DNA from: Pseudofabraea citricarpa | Taxonomy: Eukaryota; Ascomycota; Leotiomycetes; Helotiales; Dermateaceae | Length of the DNA: 64,000 nt | Assembly: GCA_029641185.1 (NCBI GenBank) | Contig: JAPWGK010000010.1 | Coordinates: 310,001-374,000, forward strand | Direction: 5' to 3' | Shown here: positions 53,222 through 64,000 of the stretch, in pieces | Layout: every line of letters begins with the position of its first letter | How positions within the stretch are numbered: position 1 is the stretch's first letter | The notes under the pieces: generated by a model | Databases searched by the model: none | What the model was told of the DNA's origin: nothing | What the model saw: only the letters and a program-made list of their open reading frames with translations | Program-made: the position numbers and the translations under genes

Positions 53222-53566
53222 ATGGTGAAGTTTTCAATCCAAGCATTGAAGGAGTTTGTGAAGGGAGTACCTTGGAAGAATGTCATCCAGAAAAGCAAGA
53301 ACACGGAGCAAGGGCAAAGGCTCTTTCCCAGCAGGACTCCAAATAACGACCACAAAAGCAATTTTCGAGTAGACAGAGGAGCTCAGGTTGGAGACAAGTA
53401 CGAAGTCATTCTCCAGGCCAACAAGAATGCCAAGAACCCTGGTGTTAAAGCAGAGGCAGCGAAGAATAGCCATAAAATTTGGGCCAAAGCACTTGTCGAT
53501 CCACTCAACCCCGACAGTGAACAGGTGGAGGCAGATTTGTTGGCTTCCTTCAGAAACACCGAGTGA
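53222..53566 (+). CDS. hypothetical small basic protein (114 aa)
   Basis: An uninterrupted frame with ATG in fair context, 114 residues, rich in Lys, Asn and Glu. It has no signal peptide, membrane segment or recognised motif. The middle (VDRGAQVGDKYEVIL) and the C-terminal LNPDSEQVEADLLASF could form helices. It could be a lineage-specific gene; an upstream exon cannot be excluded. Confidence 0.4.
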   Translation: MVKFSIQALKEFVKGVPWKNVIQKSKNTEQGQRLFPSRTPNNDHKSNFRVDRGAQVGDKYEVILQANKNAKNPGVKAEAAKNSHKIWAKALVDPLNPDSEQVEADLLASFRNTE

Positions 53567-54073
53567 ACTCTTTGTCGTGCATCGGACAAAGGAATTTTGC
53601 GGAACAGAAAGAAGACTTGAGTTACGACCTGTCTAGATTTATAGGTGTGAAGAGTTTTTGTTGTGCGAGAATTGGAAGTGATTAAACTAGAAGGGAGACT
53701 GTTTGGATGTTTTCAATGAATTTTATCTCTTCCTACACGGTTGCTATGTAAGCCAAAGGAGTAATCAGTATTAAAAAATCATTCATTCTCATCAGAGTAT
53801 ACATTGTATTCAAATAACATGCTTGCTTTTTGGAGAGAGGAAATCATCACATAGATTGCGCTGAATGAATTAGCAGTTTAGATGAGATACATTACTCAAG
53901 TCATACGTCCTTGATCTCTAAGAAAATTCGGATGACAAAAAGTAAAAATTCCCACTTCATCCCTTGAACGGATTCAGAAGTGCTCAAGCAGATGATGGAA
54001 AGACATTTATTCTACAGTTATTGCATTAATATTTCTGTTCAATGCAAAGCTTGAATCTCCCAGTCTCATATAA
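53567..54073. other. convergent intergenic region
   Basis: AT-rich DNA between the small basic ORF (+) and ERG28 (-). No gene is seen. Confidence 0.5.
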
Positions 54074-54564
54074 CTACTGCACATAGAAATCCCACTGGCT
54101 GACCATCCACACTAAACTTGTAACAGCGACTGTAATTGGTGCCATAATTCCTGGACCAAACCTGGCCGACTTGAAGATAAACCACTCGGACAAAAAGTGC
54201 CAACAGGCAACGATATACGTGAGCATGGCCAATCGGTACATCAATGGATTGCTGATGTCATAAGCCGCGTGCAGACGAACGATTCCCTGCAACAAAGTCC
54301 AGGTTCCCCATGTGCGCGACGATAGTGGTGTTGCTGGTGATTGAGAAGCTCCGCCTTTAGGAGGAACCTGGCCGAGGTATACACGTCGAGTATAGGAGAG
54401 AGTCGCATATGCTTGGACGGAATTGGCTATGGCTACCACAGAGATCTACACAATTATCAGCTGTGAGGTGAAGACATAGGGGCAACAAGGCTGACCAGAA
54501 CGAGCCATTGTGGAAGTAGCCCGGGATGCTGCGGTAGATACTGCGTGATTGATGACAATGACAT
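54074..54564 (-). CDS. ERG28: ergosterol biosynthesis scaffold protein Erg28
   Basis: Exon 1 54564-54496 (23 codons) and exon 2 54445-54074, with a 50-nt intron, give 146 aa, the usual length. The N-terminus MSLSSITQYLP leads into the first membrane segment, rejoined by splicing (LVLISVVAIANSVQAY). SRTWGTWTLLQGIVRLHAAYDI and MYRLAMLTYIVACWHFLSEWFIF are hallmarks of the Erg28 family (split for description), with four membrane segments in all. Erg28 tethers the C-4 demethylation enzymes Erg25, Erg26 and Erg27 at the ER membrane. The gene shares a 210-bp promoter with the divergent 3-ketoacyl-CoA reductase gene. Confidence 0.93.
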
Positions 54565-54774
54565 GTTTTCTATTGGCAATTATTTCTAAGCTGCTCTGAA
54601 GGGATTGACGAAGTGCTGATTTCTGAACTGCAGCTCAAGTAGGTGAGAAGTCGCGTCGTCGCGTCGCACAGAAGTCCGAGAAGCTTCAGGCTAAAAACGG
54701 AGCTCCCAACCGAATCTCACCCATTTCACTTCGAACAGCGCAACGAAGTTCGAACACCATCCTACACAACCACA
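54565..54774. promoter_or_regulatory. bidirectional promoter ERG28 / 3-ketoacyl-CoA reductase
   Basis: Only 210 bp separate the two ATG codons of divergent genes, so promoter elements must be shared or overlap. Both products act at the ER in lipid synthesis (sterols and very-long-chain fatty acids). I see no single conserved element that I can name. Confidence 0.6.
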
Positions 54775-55840
54775 ATGGATGCTCTTAACACCGTGCTGGC
54801 CTATGTGCCGAAGACAGTCGCCTCAATTTTTACAGTTGTTGGCTTCATATTCTTGAGCGACAGGATGATTAGCTACATCCGTCTCCTTTTCAGCCTTTTC
54901 GTCCTCAAGGGCACAAATGTGAGCTCCCACCCCCTCTCTCCACACAGCACGCAAGCTAACCACTGGCCGACAGCTTCGCAAATATGGAAAGAAAGGAACA
55001 TGGGCTTTGGTTACCGGGGCTTCCGATGGCATTGGCAAGGAATATGCTATCCAACTCGCCCAGAAGGGCTTCAACATAATCCTCGTATCCCGTACCGAAT
55101 CGAAGCTCCAAGTCTTAGCAAAAGAAATCGAACAGAAGAACTACCTCGGAACTCCTATCCAGACTAAGATTCTCGCCATGGACTTCGCAAAGAATGATGA
55201 TGGGGATTATGCAAGGCTCAAGGCTCTAGTGGACGGATTGGACGTCGGAATCCTCATCAACAACGTTGGACAAAGTCATTCTATTCCAGTTCCATTTGTT
55301 CTCACACCAAAGGATGAGGTTAAAGACATCATCACCATAAACTGCGTTGGAACTCTCAAGGTCACTCAAATCGTTTGCCCTGGCATGATCCAACGAAAAC
55401 GAGGTCTCATCTTAACCATGGGATCTTTCGGTGGATTGGCCCCATCGCCTCTTCTTGCAACCTACTGCGGTAGTAAAGCATTCTTGCAGCAATGGTCTAC
55501 ATCCCTTGGAGGTGAACTTCGAGGTACTGGTGTTGATGTCGAGCTTGTCATCTCTTACTTGGTTACCTCAGCTATGAGCAAGATCCGCAAGAGCAGCCCC
55601 CTCATTCCAAATCCTAGAAGATTTGTGAAAGCTACCTTGGGCAAGATTGGTCGAAGTGGAGGTGCACAGAATATGGCGTATACCAGTACCCCATACTGGG
55701 CTCATGCGCTTGTTCACTGGTGGTGGGAGCAAACGATCGGCGTTGGCAATTGGCTAGTTGTAGAGAAGATCCGAGAAATGCACCAGTCTATCCGGACCCG
55801 CGCCCAGAAAAAGGCTGAGAGAGAAGCCAAGAAGGCATGA
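54775..55840 (+). CDS. IFA38: very-long-chain 3-oxoacyl-CoA reductase
   Basis: Exons 54775-54918 and 54974-55840, joined across a 55-nt intron in phase 0, give 336 aa. Residues about 15-35 form the N-terminal membrane anchor. The SDR nucleotide-binding motif TGASDGIG starts at residue 62; NNVG (144-147), the catalytic Ser199 (MGSFGG), Tyr212 and Lys216 (YCGSK) are all present. The C-terminus is rich in Lys and Glu ([11 protein letters not shown]), like the ER-retrieval end of yeast Ifa38. It reduces 3-ketoacyl-CoA in the fatty-acid elongation cycle at the ER, together with elongases, Phs1 and Tsc13. The ATG lies in an ACAATGG context. Confidence 0.94.
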
Positions 55841-56304
55841 AGTAGAAATACATTCATGAGGACAGAGACTCGCAATGTATACAGTTCACAGGAAATTCTG
55901 GAGGATGTAAACTACAAACCTAACATATTACGGCGCGCACCGAAAAGCATTAATATTTGGCAGCTAATTAATCACTAAATTCCACAATCTCATGTTACCG
56001 TGCTCATCAAAAACCTATGCCTAAACCAACTCTAAACCCACGTGATGTGTAGGCAAATACGCGGATTAATTGATATTCCGAGGTTTCCTCCAAAATTATG
56101 GACGCGACTTTCGAGATCATGGTCGATCTATGTTGACAGTTCCATCATCATCTCGACGTCACCTGAATTGCGCTTTCCCACGTCGTTTAGCTCTTGCCTA
56201 GTACTTAGCTTATTCTTCATGCGGTTATCCTGATTAATCACTTCGATCTGCTCGTCTGGGAGCGCGTACAGTACCGACAGTAGCTTGCTGGAAGCCAAAC
56301 CACC
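55841..56304. other. intergenic region upstream of NUP170
   Basis: 3' UTR of the reductase gene and promoter of the nucleoporin gene. No gene is seen. Confidence 0.5.
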
Positions 56305-59300
56305 ATGTCCTATCCGGTTCTCCAGACACCCCAAAGGGATCTACCTGGCGCATTTCTCCAAACACCTGCAGGTGCACGATTTACATCGCAACCTCCTATT
56401 AGACAGCCTGTCTTCCATCGGGACTCATTTGCTGGTCAACAAGGCGGCGCGCAAGCTCAGAACTCCTCCCTCCAATCTCAACGACAACAAGCACCTCAGT
56501 CGCTGGATTCTTCCAATTCCCGCTCCTTGAGGCCTATACAGCGAGCTGCTCGGACAATAAACGAGACTCTGCAGAAGGAGTCGAGCTTCCCTGATCTCGA
56601 CAGCTATGTCAAGCGTAAGTTTGTTATTCGCAACTCGAGGCGGATCATACTGACTATGATATAGAAGGTATTTCCTCGGACTATGAGGTCCCGTCTCCTA
56701 CGACCGAGCCTGCATGGGCACCTTTCCAGAAAATGAAGATGTACAATATCCCGGACACGATCTTCGAACAATATAATCGCGCGCAAGTTCAGACGATGAT
56801 GGGCCTTTTTGCAGAGCTAAATCACGCCTGGGTTACAATCGACAATGCGCTGTACCTGTGGGACTACACACATCCGAATCCTGAGTTGGTGGGATTTGAA
56901 GAGCAACCAAACAGTATCACAGCGGTGAAGCTAGTTATACCGCGCCCTGGGGTGTTTGTTAAGACTTTGACGCATATTCTGGTAGTTGCAACTACGGCAG
57001 AAATATTTTTGCTAGGAGTTGCTGCTTCTTCTGATGCGAATGGTATTAAGACAGTGGAGCTATATCAGACGAAGATGTCGCTCTCAATTAGAGGTATTGA
57101 TGTCAGGGTTATTGAAGGCTCAAGCGCATCTGGTCGAATATTCTTTGCCGGCCATGGTGACAATGAGGTTTATGAGCTCAGCTATCAACAGGAAGAAAAA
57201 TGGTTTGCGAGTCGATGCGCTAAAATTTGCCATACCAGCCCTGGCTACACCTCGCTGATGCCTAGAGTATTTTCCCAAAGATCTCAAGAATATGTCAGGG
57301 ATATGGTCATTGATGACTCGAGACGCCTACTCTATACACTCTCATCTGAGTCCTCTATTCGAACATTCCATATGGATACTGCAACAACTCTGCACATGGT
57401 TATTGAGAAGAGACGGCAAGAATGTTTAAGAGATATAAGCCACATGATTTCCTCCTCTCCATTGTTGACAAGCAGAATGAGCATAGTTTCGATCAACCCA
57501 ATTTCTGCAAAAGAGGCATCCAAGCTCCATCTTATGGCTACAACATCTACTGGCTGTAGACTTTTTCTCAGCGCAACGCGAGGTTATGGTTATCTCAGCA
57601 ATCAAGGTGCACCCCAAAGCATGCAAGTTCAGCATATCAAATTTCCTCCGCGGCAATTCCCTCGACCGCCTGGGCAGGCTACTACTTATAGCAGCGGCGA
57701 GACTGCTACAGAAACCTCGTCAGAAGCACTTTGTCATACTCGATTAAGTCTTCGTTATCCTCCAGGATTCTTCCTATGCTTTGTCACCCAGGATGCCAAT
57801 ATCAACCAGGACTCCCTCTTTGTCTCTGCTCCCGATACCGGTCGAATCGCAGCGCAAGCACGAGATCTTTCAGTCCAGGGTTCGAAATATTATGAGCAAG
57901 CTGTCTGGCTTGAGCTTGGAAGTCGTGCCGAGGCTATTGGTCTCGTGACAAAGCCGTTTGCTGCAGCACCTCAACCCTACGGTTTTGGTAATGAGCTCGC
58001 TGTGCAGTACGACGAGCCACCGACTGAAGTAGCAATATTGACAAACACTGGAATACACACCATTCGACGAAGGCGGCTGGTTGACGTTTTTGCAGCTGCG
58101 CTCCGACAGAATGGCGGTGACGAGGGTCTTGATAACGAAATCTTGAAGTTCATTCGACAGTATGGCAGAGGTGAAACTACTGCAACTGCACTTGCTGTGG
58201 CTTGCGGTCAAGGAAGCGATGTGACTCCTGGGGATAACAGACTTGCAAGAGTAAGTGACCCAGAGACTCTTGAACTGGCTCGGAAGGCGTTCGTCGAATA
58301 TGGAGGTAAACCATTGATCAACGAGAACACTGTTGCAGAGGGTTCTATGCTTGCTGTTGATACTGTGACCCCTTCTTCGAGACATGCTGGATTAGCTCTG
58401 TACATGTCAAGGCTTGTTCGCTCTTTATGGAGAGCTTCAGTCATTACTCAAGGTGCCACTCCGACCGGTGAAGTCCTGATCACATCCACCATTAGCCCTG
58501 GGAAGCTGTTATCGGTCCAGGAGAATTTAACAAGACTAGCGTCGTTTTTGGAGAAAAACAAGACATTCATCGAAGGTCTAACCGGGCCAGAAGGTTTGCA
58601 GCGCGTAACTAGTAAAAAGGAAGAGGTTGAGCTTCAGGGAGAGCATCAAGCGTTACATTCTCTTCAAATTCTCAATTCCAGCATAATAGAAGGGATCTCA
58701 TTCGTTCTAATGCTCTTCGATGAACGCGTCGACGAGATTTGGGGAGCTTTGGACGATGCCACGCGCCAAAGACTTCGTGATCTTACTTACGAGCAATTGT
58801 TTGCAGCTGAGGATGGGAAAGATCTAGCAAAGGTCTTGGTAAAGGCCATTGTGAATAGAAATATTGCGAAAGAATCCAACGTTACGCAGGTTGCTGAAGC
58901 TTTGCGCCGGCGATGCGGATCCTTCTGCAGTGCTGACGACGTGGTCATTTTCAAGTCACAAGAACTGCTGAAGCAAGCATTTGAGGCAGGCGGGGTGTCA
59001 GATCAAGCACGAAAGATACTAAACGAAAGTCTTCGTCTCTTTCAGTCAGTTGCTGGCTCATTATCACTTGAGAATCTTCAAAATGCCGTTGAAAAGTTCA
59101 CTGAAATGCAATTCTATGCTGGTGCAATTACACTTGCATTGGAAGTTGCAACCCAATCCGATCGAGGGAATAAGGCGCTGTATTGGGTAAATGATGGAAG
59201 GCCGGAAAACGATGATCGAAAAGATATATATGCGAAGCGAAAGCAGTGCTATGATTTGATCCATCAAGTCTTGCAAAATGTCGACGAAGTTACGGCACGA

Positions 59301-60513
59301 GAACCAGAAATCATTGATGGGCGCTTCACACTTGCGGCGACAAAACGTAACGAAGCGCACATTGTGGTTAACCAGTCTGAGGATGAGGTCTTCCAGTTCG
59401 ACCTTTATGATTGGTATCTCAGCCAAGGATGGACGGATAGACTACTGGCTGTTGATTCAAAGTTTGTCGAGATATACCTAGAACGGAAGGCAAGCAATGA
59501 ATTGGACAAGGCGGATCTTCTTTGGCGGTTCTACGCCAACCAAGAAGATTATTACAAGGCCGCTCAAGTTCAACTGAACCTTGCCAAGAGCCAATTTCCG
59601 ATTCCATTAGCAAAGCGTATCAACTATCTTAGTCACGCAAAAACTCATGCCTCCACCCAAAGTGTAGGTATCGGAAGACAAGCACGACAGATATTGCTAC
59701 ATGAAATATCCGAACTTCTTGAAGTCGCCAATATCCAGGATGAACTTTTGCATAGACTCAGAGGTGAAGACCGACTGCCCAACGAGAGAAAAGTTGAGAT
59801 TGTAGCAAATCTCGATGGTGAAATCATGCCGTTGACCGATGTAAGTTCATGTTGTATTTTATTTTATATGGAGGGCCGTACTAACCTCGATCTAGCTGTA
59901 TAATATTTATGCAGATCCGGCAAGCTACTTCGACATCTGCCTGATCATCTGTCAAGCTGCAGGTCATCGTACCGACGCTGACATCATGTCTACTTGGCAA
60001 AACATTCTTGACGCGGCCCATACAAAAATCGTCGAGGATCCGACCGCAAACGCACAACCATACGAGGCTATCATCAATATTGTCTGTGACATGGCTAATC
60101 GTCTCAACTTTTCCGAAACGACCTTCTCTCCAGCCATCCTCATACCCATGATCGAAAAATATGCCATCGAATTTCAACGAGATGTGGGCCCTAGAACTTG
60201 GGTCGTTGATCTGTTCCTCCGTGTTCGCTTCCCAGACGAGGTCATTCTTAGCACGTTAACCACAATGTTTTACAATGACGAGGCTCCCTTTTCGGGCAGA
60301 AACCGCCGAGTCTTGGCCGAGCATATCCTCTATGTCATTCAACAATGGTATCGGGAATGCGCAAGCAACAACATGAGGCTGTTCGGCGGAGAACAGAACG
60401 CAGCTGAAGTTGATCAGCTCTTGATAGAGTTGATTGGCTCTGGAGGGCTCCAGCCGACAGAAGTGCAAGTAGCACAAGAAGTGCGGGGTCTTATCGCGAG
60501 GGACTTTCGCTGA
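56305..60513 (+). CDS. NUP170: scaffold nucleoporin Nup170/Nup155
   Basis: Exons 56305-56614, 56665-59840 and 59896-60513 give 1367 aa, within the normal range; introns are 50 and 55 nt. The first about 100 residues are Gln/Ser/Pro-rich and disordered. TFPD-like ESSFPDLDSYVKQG and DYEVPSPTTEPAWAPFQ mark the start of the conserved part, followed by a beta-propeller (NHAWVTIDNALYLWDY and later blades, about residues 130-560). The rest is an alpha-solenoid that ends in EVRGLIARDFR. Nup170 sits in the inner ring of the nuclear pore, contacting the membrane and Nup53/Nup59. The third exon supplies the C-terminal 205 residues; without the second splice the protein would be truncated. Confidence 0.95.
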
Positions 60514-62170
60514 TGGGAGATGGATGTTTATAATGCGCGGGCAGTAACTGGAAATATCATACGGCATCGTGCTTGGCGTTACATTTGGAGGTCGGAGAAG
60601 AGGAGGGAGAGGTTAGGAGGGGTTAATACCCGATTCCTTTCCCACACATAGTATACCATGGTATGAAAAGCGATCAACTAGTTAAGTTTTCTTGTTTAGA
60701 GCGAGTCGGCGGGCGTGTGGAATTGTGGAATGCTACTCATATTGTCTACTACTGCTTAGACTCCTCTCTTCCTCTATTTTACTTTTGCCTTGCTGTCAAT
60801 CGAGATGGAGAAGATTTTTTTGTATTTTAAGATGAGTCAGTGAGGGGACTATATGAATGGATGGATGGATGGGATGGTGGATGGGTTTAATTGAAAGAAC
60901 TAAAATCCCCTGTGGATTGATTGGTGGCTTGCTCGCTTAACTTGATTTTGGTTCGTCTCTTTTGCGTATTATTCTTTGCACGTTCTACCGCACTGCGTAT
61001 GAGATCCGTCGAATTTAAATGTGTACAATAGCGATGGACATAAAATCCCAGTGTTTGACAGCATTTCATCCTCAGGTGAACTACTAGCCATCCAGATGTT
61101 GATTTTCATCCTTTCCGAGAACTGATACTTCAGTGTAATTCATGGTCCTGCTGGGCTAGAAATCTTGATATTAACCTCGACCTTATCCTCAGTAATGCTT
61201 TATTATTTCCTCATAATAGATTGCGTTGCACTTTCATAATATGCATTCTAATTTCTTAATTTTAACCGGCACTGCACCTATCTTCCACCCTTATTCTAGC
61301 TTATATTACACACAGCAGCGAAGAAGCTTTTTTCTCTCATGCGATAAAACTCCTTTCGCTACATGACCTCAGCGAAAATTTGTTCTGTGTAAGTATCTAG
61401 TGATAGTAGAACTAGTTTATACTTTCTTTAAGCCTCCGAAACCCTTATCAGCACGTCTTTCACATGTCATACCGAGGCACAGTTTAGCTAATAACGCTGA
61501 TAACAGGCTGTTCTAATCACAGGTCACACGGTTGAGACTTGGACAGCGAGATATTGATATCATAAAATCGCTTAATAAATATGTTTATCGTTGGTCTTGC
61601 TGATAAAAACTCCGTGTTGAGTGCCTTGGATATTGCTACGTTGTCTTTGAGGTGGATTATCTTTCAACAAAAAGATGCCAATTCAATCATTTAATGTCCT
61701 GAACTTTTTTATTATAACATGTTAAACGATAGTTGTAGATGCTGTGATGGAATAGAGAAGGTGTCGTTTGATAATTATAACACATTTGAAGTACAAATGA
61801 GATCTGGAATTACCCAAGGTATTGAACAAGTAATTGAGAGTACCTATCCAAAGATACCACGGCGTTAATAGGGCTGATTATATTAGAACCTGTTCGTTAC
61901 TATTTAACGGGATATGGTTCTCGGTGTGATTAGGCTGCAGCGCCGGTGATATTCGGTGATGTAGAAACGGAGTCGCTCTATTGGTTGGGCTGAAGGGGGC
62001 GAGGTTGCAAGGCATCTAAGCGAAGAGGCTTGACAGCACCCCATAAATACCCCTCCACGCCCTCCCCCCCCCCAACGTCTCCCCGCTTCTCACCCGCCCT
62101 CCCCCAAACCTTGAGCCACCTCTCACCTAGGACCGAACACTTCAGATATCTGATCTCGCCAGCTGGCAAC
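60514..62170. other. intergenic region
   Basis: No gene is supported in 1.65 kb. A GGAT tract lies at 60855-60888, and the stretch 61200-61900 is AT-rich. The last 100 bases, with a C run at 62062-62074, are probably leader of the F-box-like gene. Confidence 0.5.
60855..60888. repeat. GGAT microsatellite
   Basis: Tandem GGAT/TGGA tetramers with one interruption, 3' of NUP170. Confidence 0.8.
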
Positions 62171-63301
62171 ATGTGTCCCCCAGGCGTTGACCAAACTACA
62201 CGTTCTTCTCAGCGGTGGCAAATCATAGCACCGCGCATCAGGAAAATCGAGAAGTTTCCCAAGGATGAAACTAAATGGCGCTTTATGACCGTGACGCCCG
62301 AATTGTTGCTATTCAACAGGGAGAACCGCGTGCTCAACTTCTGGAGGTTTCTTGCACGAGTAGCTGCCATACCTCATACCAAGGCAAGCCACGCCACTGA
62401 TAGCAATAGAATGTCACGCATCGAGTCGTTACCTAGCGAAGTTCTATCTCTGATCCTCGAAGATGCGTCGCTAGAGAGGAAAGACGTTATCGCGCTAGGG
62501 TTTTCCTCGCCGAGCTTGTGGCCTCATGTTTTAAAACATGTTGCCAAAGCCTGCTGGCTTGCTCAGGCACCTCTAGCAGGTGTCGAGATAGCTTGTACCG
62601 GGACCTACCTGACGGACCTACCAGCGTCATTTCAGAAGGACGACTTAGCGAAGTCGACAATCAAATTCCATCGCGGTGGACAAATGTGCGAGGCGAGGAA
62701 AATCAACTGGCAAGCGATCCAAGAATACCAGCCCATGGAGGACTCGCCGGCTGAATGGCAGGCTGCTTCTCGGAACCTGCGCGATCATCTCCCCGAAAGC
62801 GTGTTCGCGACCTTGTTTGAGGAACTGCTGATCGCTTGTGGGGATTCTATCTACGGGGGGTCTAAGGATCAAACATACGTGCTACGGAATCTCACGACCA
62901 AGCAATACGTGTATTGCAACTCCGCTGGCTTGATTCTGGACCCGAAAATCAAGAATTTACATCTGAATGACGTTATGCTCTTGAATATTTGCTGGACGAG
63001 AAAATATCAACCCTGGCCGCATGTACAGATCCCAGAAGAAGCACAGCGGTTAGAGCTGGGGAAACATCAAGGGGAGTGGGCCGGCCACTGTTTCGATATT
63101 GTTCCACTGGACGGCCAGAATTTGGAAGGCTGGTCAGACTATACGCCGGAGGTTGGGGAGAAAGCGTTGCTCGTTGCTTCTTATATCAACCCTCCTGTGT
63201 ATCACTCACCTTTGGGAATATTAAATCCTTCGTTGAAGAGGAAGATGCATGGTGAAGAGGTTGAATGGGTTGGCTTGAAGAAGCGCAGTGTTGAATTTTG
63301 A
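62171..63301 (+). CDS. F-box-like domain protein
   Basis: A single exon of 376 aa from the ATG at 62171 (MCPPGVDQ). A longer frame reaches 62030 but has no ATG there. Another ATG at 62411 begins MSRIESLPSEVLSLIL, which is the F-box start itself, so the first 80 residues may be non-essential or the true start may be later. The F-box helix (LPSEVLSLILEDASLERKD, then FSSPSLWPHVL) is clear. The C-terminal region, with repeated Trp and Pro (WTRKYQPWPHV, WAGHCFDIVP), is shared by fungal F-box proteins. It likely targets an unknown protein for ubiquitination. Confidence 0.72.
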   Translation: MCPPGVDQTTRSSQRWQIIAPRIRKIEKFPKDETKWRFMTVTPELLLFNRENRVLNFWRFLARVAAIPHTKASHATDSNRMSRIESLPSEVLSLILEDASLERKDVIALGFSSPSLWPHVLKHVAKACWLAQAPLAGVEIACTGTYLTDLPASFQKDDLAKSTIKFHRGGQMCEARKINWQAIQEYQPMEDSPAEWQAASRNLRDHLPESVFATLFEELLIACGDSIYGGSKDQTYVLRNLTTKQYVYCNSAGLILDPKIKNLHLNDVMLLNICWTRKYQPWPHVQIPEEAQRLELGKHQGEWAGHCFDIVPLDGQNLEGWSDYTPEVGEKALLVASYINPPVYHSPLGILNPSLKRKMHGEEVEWVGLKKRSVEF

Positions 63302-64000
63302 TAAGAGACGTCTGTATTACCTACATATCTTGTGATTTTGTCATGCTTTTTTTGCTTTTAGAAGTTACACGCTTTCTAGTACTTATTTTTCTGCTGACTA
63401 TATCCCTGCCTACCTACTATATAATAATCCATTGTTTCCAAAGGAGAAGCGTAATTTTTTTTACAGCTAAGACAAGCAGACTATTCTCACTTAACTACCT
63501 AGGTACTTGTAAAGCAGCTCGAAATTGGCTAATTCATTTCTCTATATTTCTTGTCACAGCTCGCTTCAGTCACGACCATAAGTAATTATCGCAGCCACAT
63601 ATGTCCTCAGTACCAATAACATCCAACAACAATTATCAGAAAATCAGCACTTATCTTCTCTTGTCAACCGACCTTCTCTCCAGTGATGTTTTCTAACCCC
63701 AACACGTGATCCCACTCGCCCCCCTTTCGTACTTTCGCTTAGCCGGCAGCGTCGGAGATGAGCAGCAATCTCCTCGAACCCAAGCAATCCTACCCTTCTA
63801 CCTTTTAAACCCTTACTTCCCCAAACCTAAAAATCAGTTCTTCTACTCCTTCCACCACGTGTACGGCCCTTTTACCTTTACATAGTAGAAGGAAATACCT
63901 CATACAGTAGAAGGATGGACAACAAGGTAGGTCAACACAAAAAAAAGGGTACTTCCTCGTATCCGAAAAGTTTAAAGGAAAGGAGAACAACTCAAAAGGG
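63302..64000. other. intergenic DNA at window edge
   Basis: No complete gene is seen. A possible start of a following gene (ATG at 63915, MDNK, followed at once by GTAGGT as a donor) cannot be tested because the window ends. Confidence 0.4.

Noticed and set aside
63915..63928. Possible first exon of a downstream gene (MDNK followed by GTAGGT)
   Set aside because: The window ends before any further exon can be tested.
1..64000. CRISPR arrays, bacterial operons, insertion sequences, replication origins
   Set aside because: None was seen. Intron-split genes, a eukaryotic tRNA and nucleoporin and sterol genes show that this is nuclear fungal DNA.

Overview
The window looks like nuclear DNA of a filamentous ascomycete (Pezizomycotina). 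Genes are split by short introns (mostly 45-76 nt, one of 95 nt) with GT..AG borders and GTAAGT/GTATGT-like donors. Typical filamentous-fungal families are present: Clr5-domain protein, AIM9-like phosphotransferases, NCS1 and amino-acid permeases, and a celp0028-like secreted protein. A leotiomycete is my best guess from the family mix, but this is inference only. All coordinates for split genes come from hand-spliced models checked for reading phase.

Layout. 1-4.6 kb: a doubtful small membrane protein, an MCT-type MFS transporter and a CoA-binding-fold protein. 4.6-8 kb: AT-rich intergenic DNA with a possible LTR/MITE remnant. 8-15 kb: a Clr5-domain protein, a phosphotransferase gene broken by an in-frame TAG, an AT-rich gap with an interstitial telomere-like motif, and an AIM9-like mitochondrial phosphotransferase. 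15-26 kb: the most GC-rich and gene-dense part, with a methyltransferase, myosin light chain, STEEP1 homologue, protein-kinase-like protein, M3 metallopeptidase, a DCD/dUTPase-type protein and a nucleoside-phosphorylase-like protein. 27.5 kb: tRNA-Ser(GCU). 27.6-33 kb: strongly AT-rich, gene-poor, RIP-like DNA. 33-36.4 kb: a hypothetical protein whose 3' end is duplicated in tandem, an F-box protein and a doubtful ORF. 36.4-38.5 kb: gene desert.

38.5-44.7 kb is a coherent metabolic block: an amino-acid permease (8 exons), a maleate isomerase/arylmalonate-decarboxylase-like enzyme with a GAF-type C-terminus, and an NCS1 permease. The last two diverge from a promoter holding a perfect 16-bp palindrome with a CGG-N8-CCG core. 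45.9 kb encodes a secreted effector candidate. 47.5-52 kb holds an F-box-like protein and a second AIM9-like phosphotransferase. 52.5-52.9 kb carries an unexplained degenerate repeat of about 92-bp period.

54-60.5 kb is a housekeeping block: ERG28 and the very-long-chain 3-ketoacyl-CoA reductase share a 210-bp bidirectional promoter (both ER lipid synthesis), followed by the scaffold nucleoporin Nup170/Nup155. An F-box-like protein lies at 62-63.3 kb.
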